Of a stretch of DNA of 64,000 nt, positions 8,125 through 17,550 are shown in pieces. Source of the DNA: CBFIDE01 sp965661265 (lineage in GTDB: Bacteria; Bacteroidota; Bacteroidia; Flavobacteriales; Schleiferiaceae); the NCBI GenBank assembly GCA_965661265.1, contig CBFIDE010000012.1, positions 1-64,000 on the forward strand, read 5' to 3'. The notes beneath the pieces are model-generated. The model was given only the letters and a program-made list of their open reading frames with translations. It was not told where the DNA came from and did no database searches. How positions within the stretch are numbered: position 1 is the stretch's first letter; every line of letters starts with the position of its first letter. The position numbers were made by a program, and so were the translations under genes.

Positions 8125-9837
8125 TTAAAATTTATATGTGATTCCTGTTAAAAACTGAATGCTTTGAGCTCTATATCCTAAATATTTATCAAACTGAGAG
8201 TTTGTCAAATTATAAGTATTCAAGAAAATAGATAATCTAGAATTATAGAAATATTGAATTCCTAAATCCCAATTAAAAAATGCATCTAGTTCACTCTCAA
8301 CAGTTGTATTAGCTGTTGAATTAAAAGCTGTTCTAGTGCCTATAAAACTCATATCACTATTAAACCTAATTTTCTCCTTAAGTAAATAAGTAAAATTAAC
8401 ACCTGCCTCAATATTGGGAAGGTTAAATGCATAGTCCAGTGAGTCTAATTGATAAGAACTAAACTGGCCATATAATTGAGTTTTTAGCTTAGAATTAATA
8501 TTGAAATCTAAAAGCCCATTAATTCTGAAGAACTTGGCTCTATCATAAATCGCACTTAGCTCTGGCGAGTAGTTCACAGAATCAAGATTAAAAAGAGGGT
8601 CTCTATAGGACATCATTAGATTGTCATTGGCGTTGTAGCTTGCTTCTATCATAAAACTACTTTTGCTACTCAGTATTCCCTTTAAACCGGCATAAAGCTT
8701 TGTATCGAAGGATGCTCTTAAATCACTACCTGGCCCAAAATATGGATTAGCATTGGACATACTTCTGTAATTATTATTGACAAGCTCACCTCCAAATCCC
8801 GCGTAAGCTGTCATAATATTATCAACAATGGGATAGTTCATTCTTACTTCTGGAATAAAGTATAAATCTGTGGTTGTAGAAGGTGTTGAAAATTGATTAG
8901 AGCTATAAGTATTGCTAAAAAAGTTCAATCCAAAGTCAAAAACAATAGAACCTAATGGCACCTTAACATAAGGATGAACTTGAGTAATTAACGCATTTCT
9001 AGAATAGGATGATAAACTATCAAAGCTTGTCTCCTGAAAACTTGCATTTAAATCGATTTTTAAATCTAAATCCCCAGCAGCTAAAGACCAATCACTATCA
9101 AATTGAATTTCATTCTCCTCTGTCTTGTAATTATCTCCATTATTGTAATAACTCAAACTTAAGGATTCCAGAACCCCTAAACCATTTTCCTTTTTTTCTT
9201 TAATAATACTGTTTACAGAAAGTTCTCTTCTCCAGATTGAATTAGGTTCTCTAAATATCTCTTGACTATTCATTGGAACTATATCTAGTGGTACGCCATA
9301 GAAGCTATGCTTATTGAAACTTGCGGAGGCTTTTGTTTCCCAGGTGAATTTATTAAAATACCTATCAAATCTAAAATCAAAAGAATTTAATGAAGTTGGA
9401 TTATTATCAAATACTATATCTTGAACTCCCGTTTGAGTAGAATAATGCTTTAGTGCTAAACCTAAAGAATATTCACTGCTTCTTTTACTATTCCAATAGA
9501 CCTCGGCTAAAGGACTATTGTAAAGCCCAAATCCTAATTTGACTAATGCAGTTGTTAGTTTGGTGACAGGCACTTTTGAGATTCTAGCGGCAGGCAAGGG
9601 TTTTATGCTAAAATCAAAATCTAATCCTTGGGAATTGATTTTATAATTAACATCCATTTTTGCAGTATTAGTATCTGAGTATTTAGGAGAAGTACTAATC
9701 CTCTCTGCCGGCCTTATTTTGGCTTTATACTTATCCGTAATTTCCAATTGAATCTGTCCCAAATTTGTTGGTTGAGCAATGGCAATGCCCATACAACCCA
9801 TTATTAGAAGAAATATATAATTGATTTTTGTCTTCAT
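8125..9837 (-). CDS. outer-membrane beta-barrel protein (TonB-dependent-receptor-like)
   Basis: 570 residues with a signal peptide (IFLLIMGCMGIAIAQ), a proline-rich periplasmic stretch to about residue 85, and then alternating amphipathic strands with aromatic girdles. It ends in GITYKF, the C-terminal phenylalanine expected for a beta-barrel inserted by the Bam machinery. Similar proteins in Bacteroidota are labelled TonB-dependent receptor or porin, but no plug domain is visible here. It follows the TPR gene with only 4 bases between them, so the two are one operon and probably one functional unit at the outer membrane. Substrate unknown. Confidence 0.75.
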   Translation of the reverse strand: MKTKINYIFLLIMGCMGIAIAQPTNLGQIQLEITDKYKAKIRPAERISTSPKYSDTNTAKMDVNYKINSQGLDFDFSIKPLPAARISKVPVTKLTTALVKLGFGLYNSPLAEVYWNSKRSSEYSLGLALKHYSTQTGVQDIVFDNNPTSLNSFDFRFDRYFNKFTWETKASASFNKHSFYGVPLDIVPMNSQEIFREPNSIWRRELSVNSIIKEKKENGLGVLESLSLSYYNNGDNYKTEENEIQFDSDWSLAAGDLDLKIDLNASFQETSFDSLSSYSRNALITQVHPYVKVPLGSIVFDFGLNFFSNTYSSNQFSTPSTTTDLYFIPEVRMNYPIVDNIMTAYAGFGGELVNNNYRSMSNANPYFGPGSDLRASFDTKLYAGLKGILSSKSSFMIEASYNANDNLMMSYRDPLFNLDSVNYSPELSAIYDRAKFFRINGLLDFNINSKLKTQLYGQFSSYQLDSLDYAFNLPNIEAGVNFTYLLKEKIRFNSDMSFIGTRTAFNSTANTTVESELDAFFNWDLGIQYFYNSRLSIFLNTYNLTNSQFDKYLGYRAQSIQFLTGITYKF

Positions 9838-9841
9838 CTTT

Positions 9842-12800
9842 CTATTCTATTTCCATCCGTTCTTCTTCCTCTTCTGCCTGATCTATTATCATTAGATCAA
9901 TATCATCATTGAGAAGAATGGGTTTGTTTTTCTCTTTAATCTCTTGTTCTTTCATTAACTGCGATTCATCTTCTATTCTTTGGATGATCATTTTCAACTC
10001 TTTAGCTTCGTTTGTTAGCTCTTCAGAGTAATCTGATTTAATAACAAAGTCTAAAGTGTATTTGGCCTGGAAAAAGTCTTCATTAGCCATAAAATTCTTA
10101 GCTAAGATGACTAAGGATTTAATTTTATATTCCTTGAAAGATGGCATTTCCTTAATCAACTTGTTCACGACAGCTGTTGAACTATCAAACTGTTCTCTTT
10201 CATTTAATATTAAACTTTTATAGTAAAGCGCTTCTGCTTTGAATTCTCCACTGCTCCTTACAATGTTAGTCTCAAAGCTTTGTAAAGCTTTCAACTTATC
10301 ACCAATTTTATAATTAGAGATTGCAGATATCCTAAGCGATTGAATTAAGATGTCATTATCCAATTTTGATTCGGCCATAAGATTAGAACTTACCCTGGCA
10401 GATTCTTGATAGTCACCTAATTCAAAAGAACAGAACATAATACCAATTCGAGCTGCTTTTTTAGCTTCTTCGTCCAAGGCTATTTTTAGCATCTCCTTAT
10501 ACTTTTCACGTGCTTCAGGATATTTCCTCGCTTGATAATCTTCTTCAGCTAAGGTCCATAGAGCCTCAAATGAGTATTGATTAGCTGGAAGTTTAGCTAA
10601 ATTTTCATACGCCATCAAGGCTATTTCTTTCTCGCCCTGTCTTAAAGCTGTTTTGGCTAAATAGTAATTTGATCTAGTCCAGAAAATACCATTTTCAAAC
10701 CTTTGTAAGTAGGTCTGAAAAGCAATTAATGCATCTGCATATTTAGCAGATGAATAGAGATCAAAAGCTGAATTATAGGTTGTACTATCCAAGCTTGACT
10801 TTTCGAAATTCACAAAATCAAGACCATCTACCCAATCTAAATAATCAGACATTTGATTAGAACGTGCAAAAACAATTCGCGCTAAGCCCACAGCTTCAAT
10901 GGATTCATCAGTATTTGGATATGTCTCTACTACAGTTTGGTAGGTGTTAATAGCTTTATCATTCAAATCTTGATTGCTTTGAATAAGTCCTATTCGCAAC
11001 AATGAGGTACTTGCCAAGATTGAACTTGGATACATAGATCTAAAATCTACATAAGCCGACTCTGCCTTTTTATAGTCCTCCATTTGTAGGTAGGTCTCAC
11101 CTATTTGAAAAAAGGCATTTTCCCTTAACTCTGATTTTGGATAAGTCTTTATTAGCTTATTTAATCTTTCGATTTTCTTGATAGGCTTATCTGCTAGCCC
11201 CATACATTCAGCAGATTGATAGGCCGCATAATCCGAGTCAACTGCTTTTTTGAACTCTGCTAAATCATAATACTTGGTAGCTAGCAAATAACTTCCCAGC
11301 ATTAAATAGCAATCTCCAAGTTTTAGATATGAATCTAATGTTCTAGGGTCCTCACTTTTAGAATCTGAAATAAATGATCTAAAGTTATCTGCGGCACTAG
11401 AGTAGTTCTGTAGTCTAAAATAACAATAAGCCATATTGTATTGACTTAATTCAAATTCCTTAAGCGAAATACTCTGGCTAGACATTCTGAATTTTTTATA
11501 ATAATCTAAAGCTTGCTGAAAATTCAGCAATCTGTAATAAGATTCTCCAATCCAATATTTTGATAAAGCATCAATTTTTAAATCGACAGGGTATTTCAGA
11601 ACTTCTTTAAAAAGAACCAATGCTTCTGCATACCTGAATGAGTTATAGACATCAACAGCTTGGTAAAATGAAATTTTTTGGTAAGCAGCTCTCATTGCTG
11701 GTTTTTCTATTCCTACTTCCTTTATGGATCTCATAGCCCTAGGAAAATCCTTAGTTGTCAGATATAGGTTTGCTAAATAGGAGTTAATAATTTCTGAACG
11801 ACCCGAATTAGGATATCTCAGTAGATACTCATTTAGAACTGATATCGCAGCTTCATAAGGACTATTCAATTCATAAATTAACTTACAATAATTGAAGTAT
11901 GAATCTTCAGATATAATAGGTATCGCCTTTAATTCAGAAGCTAGTTTAAATGAAGTCATCGCTTCTCTTCTATTTCCTGTTTTTAAATAACAATCGGCTG
12001 AATGATATAAAGCATTTTGTCTAATATTTTCTGGACCCGCTCCAATAGTATTAAACTGATCTAAGGCGGCTTTATAAGAACCAATGCTATAGTAACTGAA
12101 TGCTAATTGATATCTTTCCTCTGTTCTTATTCTAGAGCTTTCATCTACATAAAGTTGGAGATATTTAGCTGCATTTTTATAGTCCTTTTTCTCATAAAAA
12201 GCATCACCTAAAAGTTTAGCAATTTCTGCAGCTCTTTTGGTATTTGCGTTTTTGAATAAGTCTTCTCCTAGTTCAACTAACTTATCAAAGTCTTTTAATT
12301 TATAATAGATGTGTGCTAAATAATAAGGCACTAATGGACCAAAACTTTCATCATCCTGTAAGGGCAAGAAATTTGTTAAAGCCTCACTAAAATTACTATC
12401 TACATATAAAAGATGAGCATAATAATATCTTGCAGAGCTACTATAGATCGTTTCCTTATCCTTTAGTTTAAAAAAGTACTCCTTAGCTCTCTTTTCATCC
12501 TTTTGCATCAATAAGGAATATGCATATTTGAAATTATACTCAGCCCTATCCTCTGCATTCAATAAATAGCTGTCCAGCTTTTCAAAATAAAATACGGATT
12601 CTTTATATCGGCGTAAGCTAAACTTAAATACAGCATAGCTAAATTTTAAATTATTGTTTAATGATTCGGATGGATATTTCCTTTCAAAACTCTGCAATCT
12701 AGATTCGGCATCAGAATTAAATAAATTCATTGCGCACAAGGCAGCATAGTATTCTGAAGAAATTGCTAATTCTTTTCTTATATCCTTTCTACAGAGTGCA

Positions 12801-12961
12801 TCAAATTCAATTTGAGCATTCCCGAATTGCTCTAGAGCATACAATGAAAGAGCATCTTCATACTCAATTACATAATTATTATCCTCCATCTGTTGGGCAC
12901 CGATAGGTGTAACTGAGAGGATAAAGAGCATTATCAAAAGGAAGCACAGGCGTAGCTTCAT
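9842..12961 (-). CDS. large exported TPR-repeat protein
   Basis: 1039 residues. A signal peptide (FLLIMLFILSVTPIGAQ) precedes tandem tetratricopeptide repeats through almost the whole length, for example YKNAAKYLQLYVD, YKAALDQFNTIGA, FQQALDYYKKFR, YKKAESAYVDFR and YADALIAFQTYLQR. The last 30 residues are acidic. TPR solenoids are protein-binding scaffolds, so a periplasmic or outer-membrane assembly role together with the barrel protein 4 bases downstream is likely. No enzymatic domain is seen. It is transcribed divergently from ftsE across a 160-base gap. Confidence 0.8.
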   Translation of the reverse strand: MKLRLCFLLIMLFILSVTPIGAQQMEDNNYVIEYEDALSLYALEQFGNAQIEFDALCRKDIRKELAISSEYYAALCAMNLFNSDAESRLQSFERKYPSESLNNNLKFSYAVFKFSLRRYKESVFYFEKLDSYLLNAEDRAEYNFKYAYSLLMQKDEKRAKEYFFKLKDKETIYSSSARYYYAHLLYVDSNFSEALTNFLPLQDDESFGPLVPYYLAHIYYKLKDFDKLVELGEDLFKNANTKRAAEIAKLLGDAFYEKKDYKNAAKYLQLYVDESSRIRTEERYQLAFSYYSIGSYKAALDQFNTIGAGPENIRQNALYHSADCYLKTGNRREAMTSFKLASELKAIPIISEDSYFNYCKLIYELNSPYEAAISVLNEYLLRYPNSGRSEIINSYLANLYLTTKDFPRAMRSIKEVGIEKPAMRAAYQKISFYQAVDVYNSFRYAEALVLFKEVLKYPVDLKIDALSKYWIGESYYRLLNFQQALDYYKKFRMSSQSISLKEFELSQYNMAYCYFRLQNYSSAADNFRSFISDSKSEDPRTLDSYLKLGDCYLMLGSYLLATKYYDLAEFKKAVDSDYAAYQSAECMGLADKPIKKIERLNKLIKTYPKSELRENAFFQIGETYLQMEDYKKAESAYVDFRSMYPSSILASTSLLRIGLIQSNQDLNDKAINTYQTVVETYPNTDESIEAVGLARIVFARSNQMSDYLDWVDGLDFVNFEKSSLDSTTYNSAFDLYSSAKYADALIAFQTYLQRFENGIFWTRSNYYLAKTALRQGEKEIALMAYENLAKLPANQYSFEALWTLAEEDYQARKYPEAREKYKEMLKIALDEEAKKAARIGIMFCSFELGDYQESARVSSNLMAESKLDNDILIQSLRISAISNYKIGDKLKALQSFETNIVRSSGEFKAEALYYKSLILNEREQFDSSTAVVNKLIKEMPSFKEYKIKSLVILAKNFMANEDFFQAKYTLDFVIKSDYSEELTNEAKELKMIIQRIEDESQLMKEQEIKEKNKPILLNDDIDLMIIDQAEEEEERMEIE

Positions 12962-13098
12962 AGTCGTTTCTATTTTGAACTAAATTATTGTTTTAAACAG
13001 GGCGATTTTAAAAGAGTTTCTTCTTTTTTCAAACGGAATCTGTTAATTAAAATTTTAATTGACATTAAGAATTTAGCTGCCCCAAGGAAATATTCTTT

Positions 13099-13106
13099 TA
13101 GCTTTG
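13099..13106 (+). promoter_or_regulatory. -7 promoter element for ftsE
   Basis: TAGCTTTG matches TAnnTTTG exactly, 15 bases before the ATG at 13122. Because it includes the TTG at 13104, that TTG cannot be the start codon; the ATG at 13122 is therefore preferred. Confidence 0.6.
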
Positions 13107-13121
13107 ATAAAATTTTATTTA

Positions 13122-13808
13122 ATGTCAACAAGCAGCCTAATTTCTATTGAGTCCGCCGATATTTATCAAGGAGATCACTTGGTATTAAATTCTGTTAATC
13201 TTGAATTAAAAGAAGGGCATTTTGTTTATCTTATAGGAGCTACTGGCAGTGGAAAATCAAGCTTATTAAAGACTTTGTATGGCGATTTAAACCTTACTGT
13301 TGGTGAAGGAAATGTCTGTGGCTTTGATCTTAGAAATCTCAAGGAAAAGGAGATTCCATTTTTAAGAAGAAAAATGGGTGTTGTTTTTCAAGATTTTCAA
13401 CTGTTAACAGATAGAAATGTTGAAGACAATCTTCTTTTTGTATTGAAAGCTACAGGATGGAACGACAAGAAAAAAATGAAATCTAAAATTAATGAGGTTT
13501 TAAAAAGTGTTGGACTTCCTAAAAAAGGATTTAAAATGCCTTATCAACTTTCTGGAGGTGAACAACAAAGAGTTGCAATTGCTAGAGCACTCTTAAATGA
13601 TCCCGAATTGATCTTGGCAGATGAACCTACTGGAAATCTGGATCCAGCAACTTCTGAAGAAATCATGATTCTACTCAAAGAAATTTCTAAAAATGGAAGA
13701 GCGATATTAATGGCCACTCATGACTACTCCATTATCCTGAAATTTCCATCGATAACAATGAAATGTGAAGATGGCAAGTTATTTCAAACCGTACAGAAAA
13801 GCTTATAA
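13122..13808 (+). CDS. ftsE: cell-division ABC-type ATP-binding protein FtsE
   Basis: 228 residues, normal FtsE length. It is the ATPase of the FtsEX complex, which couples the division ring to peptidoglycan hydrolases. Walker A GATGSGKSS, Q-loop VFQDFQLL, signature LSGGEQQRVAIARAL and Walker B LILADEPTGNLDP are intact, with the H-loop in MATHDYS. No ftsX follows; the next gene converges and overlaps by 6 bases, so the membrane partner must be elsewhere. The ATG at 13122 fits both the family N-terminus (SLISIESADIYQGDHLVL) and the promoter position. Confidence 0.9.
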   Translation: MSTSSLISIESADIYQGDHLVLNSVNLELKEGHFVYLIGATGSGKSSLLKTLYGDLNLTVGEGNVCGFDLRNLKEKEIPFLRRKMGVVFQDFQLLTDRNVEDNLLFVLKATGWNDKKKMKSKINEVLKSVGLPKKGFKMPYQLSGGEQQRVAIARALLNDPELILADEPTGNLDPATSEEIMILLKEISKNGRAILMATHDYSIILKFPSITMKCEDGKLFQTVQKSL

Positions 13809-14276
13809 ATCCTTTATTAGCTCAATCAATTCTCCGGGGTTTGATGTTGAGATATTACACTCTGTACAACTTACGGTGCCATTGAATTTGACAATAGACA
13901 TTTCGTAATTCATTACACAATCTTTTCTGTGAGAAATAGACCGATAAGTGATTCTATCATTTATCATCCTGGATTTAACCTTTAGATAAATTAATCCTTC
14001 TGATTCGCCTGATTGTAATTCAGGAAACTTTATGGCAATATATCTTTGTTGCGCTAAAACAGTAAAAGGTAATTCTCCATAAAAAGAATGCTCAAAAACA
14101 GCTGAATCAGGATTGTATAAGGCGTTGACTCCAAACCAAAGATCTAATCCATCTTGTGAAAGCAAACGTACTTTTTGCTCTGGAATACCGGGATCAAAGG
14201 TATCATCGCAAGGATCGCAAGAAGAAATAATAAATAAAAGGCTCAAGAAGGCTAAAAAGAATCTTGGTGTTTTCAT
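13803..14276 (-). CDS. small lipoprotein of unknown function
   Basis: 157 residues. The N-terminus FLALFIISSC-type sequence (residues 9-20, cysteine 20) is a lipoprotein signal, so the mature protein begins CDPCDDTFDPG. The rest is predicted beta-rich with two more cysteine pairs (RKDC and CTEC). No family recognised. It converges on ftsE, overlapping its last 6 bases, and shares an intergenic region with the divergent glycosyltransferase gene. Confidence 0.65.
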   Translation of the reverse strand: MKTPRFFLAFLSLLFIISSCDPCDDTFDPGIPEQKVRLLSQDGLDLWFGVNALYNPDSAVFEHSFYGELPFTVLAQQRYIAIKFPELQSGESEGLIYLKVKSRMINDRITYRSISHRKDCVMNYEMSIVKFNGTVSCTECNISTSNPGELIELIKDL

Positions 14277-14301
14277 AACTATATTCTTCTGTAAAGTTAA
14301 C

Positions 14302-14309
14302 TATCTTTG
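14302..14309 (+). promoter_or_regulatory. -7 promoter element for the family 2 glycosyltransferase
   Basis: TATCTTTG, exact TAnnTTTG match, 16 bases before the TTG start at 14326. Confidence 0.55.
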
Positions 14310-14325
14310 AGGCAAAGCATACCTC

Positions 14326-15216
14326 TTGGATCTATCAATTTGCATTCCTGTTTACAATCAATCTGTTCATAGCCTTGTGAACCAATTAGAAGCTTCAGCT
14401 AATAAGGCAAATATTCAAATAGAATTAATTATTATTGATGATTGCAGCACTGACATCCAGGCTAAGAAGCTGAATCAAGAATTGCGTAAAAACTCTCTCG
14501 TTAGGTACCTAGAGTTAGAAACTAATATTGGTAGAGCCGCTATCAGGAATAAATTAGGCTCTTTGGCTTCCGCCGATTTCATCCTCTTTTTAGATGATGA
14601 TAGTCTACTAAGGGATTCAGAGTCTTTCTTGATGAACTACTGGAATGCACGAAATTCTGCGCCTGTTATTTGTGGTGGGAGAATTTATCCTGAAGTTGTT
14701 GATAATAGCTATATGCTTCATTGGAAGTACGGAACTACTTATGAAAGCAAAGCAGCTGCTAATAGATCACACTTGCCTTACAACAGCTTTCACTCCAATA
14801 ATTTCATGATTTCTAGTAAGCTTTTTAAGCTGATCAGGTTTAATGAGAAACTTTCTACTTATGGCCATGAAGATACCTACTTTGCATTCCAGCTAGAGCA
14901 AAAATCTGTTCTGATTTTACATTTAAACAACGAAGTTATTCATTCAGACCTAGAAGATAATACTTCCTTTTTGGACAAAACAGATAAGGCAATCGAAAAC
15001 CTTATTAGACTCATAAGATCAGAAGAAAATTCAGATTTTGAGAATTTTATTAAACTAAGCAGGACGTATAAAAACACATCTGGTATAGTAAAAATCGGAC
15101 TTAGAATTGCAGCAAAAATATTACTCAAAGGTCTGAGGAAAAGAATTATGGATAGCTCTGCATCTGAAAACATCCAGCTATACAAAATACTAAAGTACAG
15201 TCAATTACAGAACTGA
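14326..15216 (+). CDS. family 2 glycosyltransferase
   Basis: 296 residues. A GT-A fold enzyme transferring a sugar from a nucleotide donor, probably to a surface glycan or lipid carrier. Start is a TTG giving MDLSICIPVYNQS, the family's normal first strand; no ATG is available. Further motifs are LIIIDDCSTD, the conserved NIGRAAIRN segment, the metal-binding FLDDDS and the acceptor-side GHEDTYFAF (ED motif). No membrane segments seen, so it is cytoplasmic or peripherally bound. Its 3' end overlaps the convergent glycosyltransferase gene by 12 bases. Confidence 0.85.
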   Translation: MDLSICIPVYNQSVHSLVNQLEASANKANIQIELIIIDDCSTDIQAKKLNQELRKNSLVRYLELETNIGRAAIRNKLGSLASADFILFLDDDSLLRDSESFLMNYWNARNSAPVICGGRIYPEVVDNSYMLHWKYGTTYESKAAANRSHLPYNSFHSNNFMISSKLFKLIRFNEKLSTYGHEDTYFAFQLEQKSVLILHLNNEVIHSDLEDNTSFLDKTDKAIENLIRLIRSEENSDFENFIKLSRTYKNTSGIVKIGLRIAAKILLKGLRKRIMDSSASENIQLYKILKYSQLQN

Positions 15217-16329
15217 ACTAAACAAAGACTCTAGCACCTTTTTCTCTTCATCCCAATTGTTTTCCAAATTAGCTCTCTTCAAATTTTCAGCATAGTAAGT
15301 TTTTTTCAATTCACTTACTTCCTTAATCGCTTTAGCGATATCAGTTGGGCTACTTGAATTACAAACAGAACCAATAGAATAGGTTCTGACAATAGAAGCA
15401 GGCTCTACCAAATCTGTAACCACAATAGGTATTTCTAATTTTATGTAGTCAAACAACTTATTGGGCAAGCTGTATTTATAATTTAAATTGGTATCCTTGT
15501 CTAAAGACAGTCCGATATCGGCACAAGCCGTATATTCAAGCATTTCTATATACGGAAGAGGTGCTATAAAACTTACCTTACTCTCTAAATTGAGGCTTTT
15601 TACCTTTACTTTGAGGCTTTCCAAAACATCTCCTTTTCCAACTAATAATAAATGATATTTAGGCCCTAAAAGATCTAATGCTTCCACTAGCTCTTCCATT
15701 CCTCTATCTATATTAATGCCTGCTCCCTGATTAATAAGAATGCAGGTATCAGAATCAATTCCCAACTCACTTCTGTTCTTTGGTCTTATTGGCAATCTAG
15801 AGTCGCCTATATTTCTTACTACCCATAACTCTTTATTATAGTCAGACTTATAAAGCTTAGCAATGCTTTTGTTCACGGTAATTACATTATTAAGCTTTGG
15901 AAAAATCCCGGACTCAATTATTGACCAAACCTTCTTCACTAAAGGCCTATTCTGAATTTCGGGCACACCAAGAAAGTATTCATGGGTGTCATATACAAGT
16001 GGCTTTCTTTTTATTTTACTTATCAGATAATTTGGTAAAAGAGTATCTAAATCATTGGATAAATAAAAATCAAAGGAATTGAATAGCAAAAACAAAAACA
16101 GTCTTAAATTATATACGGTATAAAACAAAAAACCTCTATTAAAAGGAAGCTTGAATCTTTTACTTTCAAATTCAAAATTACAAGGTTTAGATTCCTTTAG
16201 TTCACGTCCTATAAATACAGGTTCAAATCCTAATTCCAAAAGAACTCCTATTGTTCTTTGAACTCTTTGATCACTATTTAAATCATTAGTGACGCTCACA
16301 GCAATCTTCTTTCTATTTTTGTGGTTCAA
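15205..16329 (-). CDS. family 4 (GT-B) glycosyltransferase
   Basis: 374 residues with the two Rossmann-like halves of GT-B enzymes. The N-terminal half begins KKIAVSVTNDLNSDQRVQR and includes DLDTLLPNYLIS and LVYDTHEY; the C-terminal donor half has INQGAGINIDRGMEELVEAL, HLLLVGKGD and the nucleotide-binding ACADIGLSL...NYKYSLPNKLFDY region. Start codon is a TTG at 16329, since no ATG is available and it yields the normal N-terminus. It lies head-to-head with queA with about nine bases between the start codons. Likely role is surface glycan synthesis, with the convergent GT2; donor and acceptor are unknown. Confidence 0.85.
   Translation of the reverse strand: MNHKNRKKIAVSVTNDLNSDQRVQRTIGVLLELGFEPVFIGRELKESKPCNFEFESKRFKLPFNRGFLFYTVYNLRLFLFLLFNSFDFYLSNDLDTLLPNYLISKIKRKPLVYDTHEYFLGVPEIQNRPLVKKVWSIIESGIFPKLNNVITVNKSIAKLYKSDYNKELWVVRNIGDSRLPIRPKNRSELGIDSDTCILINQGAGINIDRGMEELVEALDLLGPKYHLLLVGKGDVLESLKVKVKSLNLESKVSFIAPLPYIEMLEYTACADIGLSLDKDTNLNYKYSLPNKLFDYIKLEIPIVVTDLVEPASIVRTYSIGSVCNSSSPTDIAKAIKEVSELKKTYYAENLKRANLENNWDEEKKVLESLFSSVL
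16314..16321 (+). promoter_or_regulatory. -7 promoter element for queA inside the divergent gene
   Basis: TATTTTTG matches TAnnTTTG. It lies within the first codons of the minus-strand glycosyltransferase gene and 17 bases upstream of the TTG at 16339, so the divergent genes overlap in their control and coding sequences. Confidence 0.5.
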
Positions 16330-16338
16330 ATTTGTGCT

Positions 16339-17550
16339 TTGTTAGAGAATGTAAAGAAAATTAAAATAGCGGATTATAACTATCCACTACCAGAAGAAAA
16401 AATAGCAAAAAAAGGATTGCATAAAAGAGATAGCTCCAAGCTCTTAGTTTGCGACCCTCACTCCTTTTCAGACAGCTATTATAGCTCATTAGCTGATCAT
16501 TTATCTGCCGGAGATGTTCTGGTTTTCAATAATACCAAAGTTGTTCAAGCGCGTTTGTTCTTCCCAAAGAACCAAAATACGACTATTGAAGTGTTTTGCC
16601 TAGAACCTATTAAACTTGATATTCAGCAAGCCATGGGTGCGCTTAAAACTGTTGAATTTAAATGTTTAATTGGCGGTGCTAGAAAATGGAAGCAAAATCC
16701 TTTACGGATCCAAACTGAAGATGGTTTGATCTTAGAGGCCTATAAAGAAGAGAATATTGAAGGGAGCTTTAGAGTACGATTTAAATGGAATACTTCCGCT
16801 TGTTTTAGTGAGATTCTAGAGGAATTAGGAAAAGTTCCTCTTCCTCCCTATATGAACAGAGATGCTACGGAAGATGACAGAAGTAGATATCAGACCGTCT
16901 ATGCTGAATATGATGGATCTGTAGCTGCGCCTACTGCTGGTTTGCACTTTACCCCTGAATTGCTCACTCAATTAGAAGAGAAGCAAATAAAACTTCAAAA
17001 GTTGACTTTGCACGTTGGTGCAGGTACATTTAAACCTGTGAGCAGTGATGAAATTGGGGATCACTTTATGCATGCTGAAGAGTTTCTAATAAATAAGGAG
17101 ACCATTTCAACATTAAGTAAAGCCCATAGTAATAGAATCATTCCTGTTGGCACAACTAGTTTGCGAGCAATTGAAAGCACTTATTGGTTAGGAGTTTTAT
17201 TATTAGAAGGAGAAAAGTTTGAGGATGAATTAAATGTTCAAATTCCACAATGGATTCCTTATGGCCGCACCACAAGTTATTCAAAACAAGAAGCCCTTGG
17301 TGCTGTTATTAATTATCTAGAAAAAAAAGATATTAGCCAACTTAAAGCCAAAACAGAGATCATTATAGCTCCATCGTATGAGCATAAGCTGATTGATGGA
17401 TTGATTACTAACTTCCATCAGCCAAAAAGCACATTATTGCTGCTTATTGCCTCTATTCTTGGTGATAGATGGAAAGATATGTATCAGTATGCTTTGAATA
17501 ATGATTATAGGTTTTTGAGCTTCGGAGATGGTTGTTTAATTTTACGATAA
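16339..17550 (+). CDS. queA: S-adenosylmethionine:tRNA ribosyltransferase-isomerase
   Basis: 403 residues. It transfers and rearranges the ribosyl group of SAM onto 7-aminomethyl-7-deazaguanine in tRNA, giving epoxyqueuosine, a queuosine precursor at wobble position 34. Family motifs are IADYNYPLPEEKIA, LVFNNTKVVQARLF, LGKVPLPPYMNR, YQTVYAEYDGSVAAPTAGLHF, HVGAGTFKPV and VGTTSLRAIES. The frame opens with a GTG at 16321, but this is the last base triplet of the promoter element and overlaps the divergent gene; the TTG at 16339 is preferred. The next gene follows the stop with no gap. Confidence 0.95.
   Translation: MLENVKKIKIADYNYPLPEEKIAKKGLHKRDSSKLLVCDPHSFSDSYYSSLADHLSAGDVLVFNNTKVVQARLFFPKNQNTTIEVFCLEPIKLDIQQAMGALKTVEFKCLIGGARKWKQNPLRIQTEDGLILEAYKEENIEGSFRVRFKWNTSACFSEILEELGKVPLPPYMNRDATEDDRSRYQTVYAEYDGSVAAPTAGLHFTPELLTQLEEKQIKLQKLTLHVGAGTFKPVSSDEIGDHFMHAEEFLINKETISTLSKAHSNRIIPVGTTSLRAIESTYWLGVLLLEGEKFEDELNVQIPQWIPYGRTTSYSKQEALGAVINYLEKKDISQLKAKTEIIIAPSYEHKLIDGLITNFHQPKSTLLLLIASILGDRWKDMYQYALNNDYRFLSFGDGCLILR

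Noticed and set aside
10500..10520. Another CACGTG core inside the TPR gene
   Set aside because: Even fewer flanking matches (11 of 16); the codons fit the TPR protein.
13122..13808. ftsE as part of an unknown ABC transporter operon
   Set aside because: Motifs and length match FtsE; the neighbours are convergent or divergent, so no permease partner is implied.
16210..16232. GGTTCAAATCC resembling a tRNA T-loop
   Set aside because: It is inside the GT4 coding sequence and no cloverleaf or acceptor stem surrounds it.
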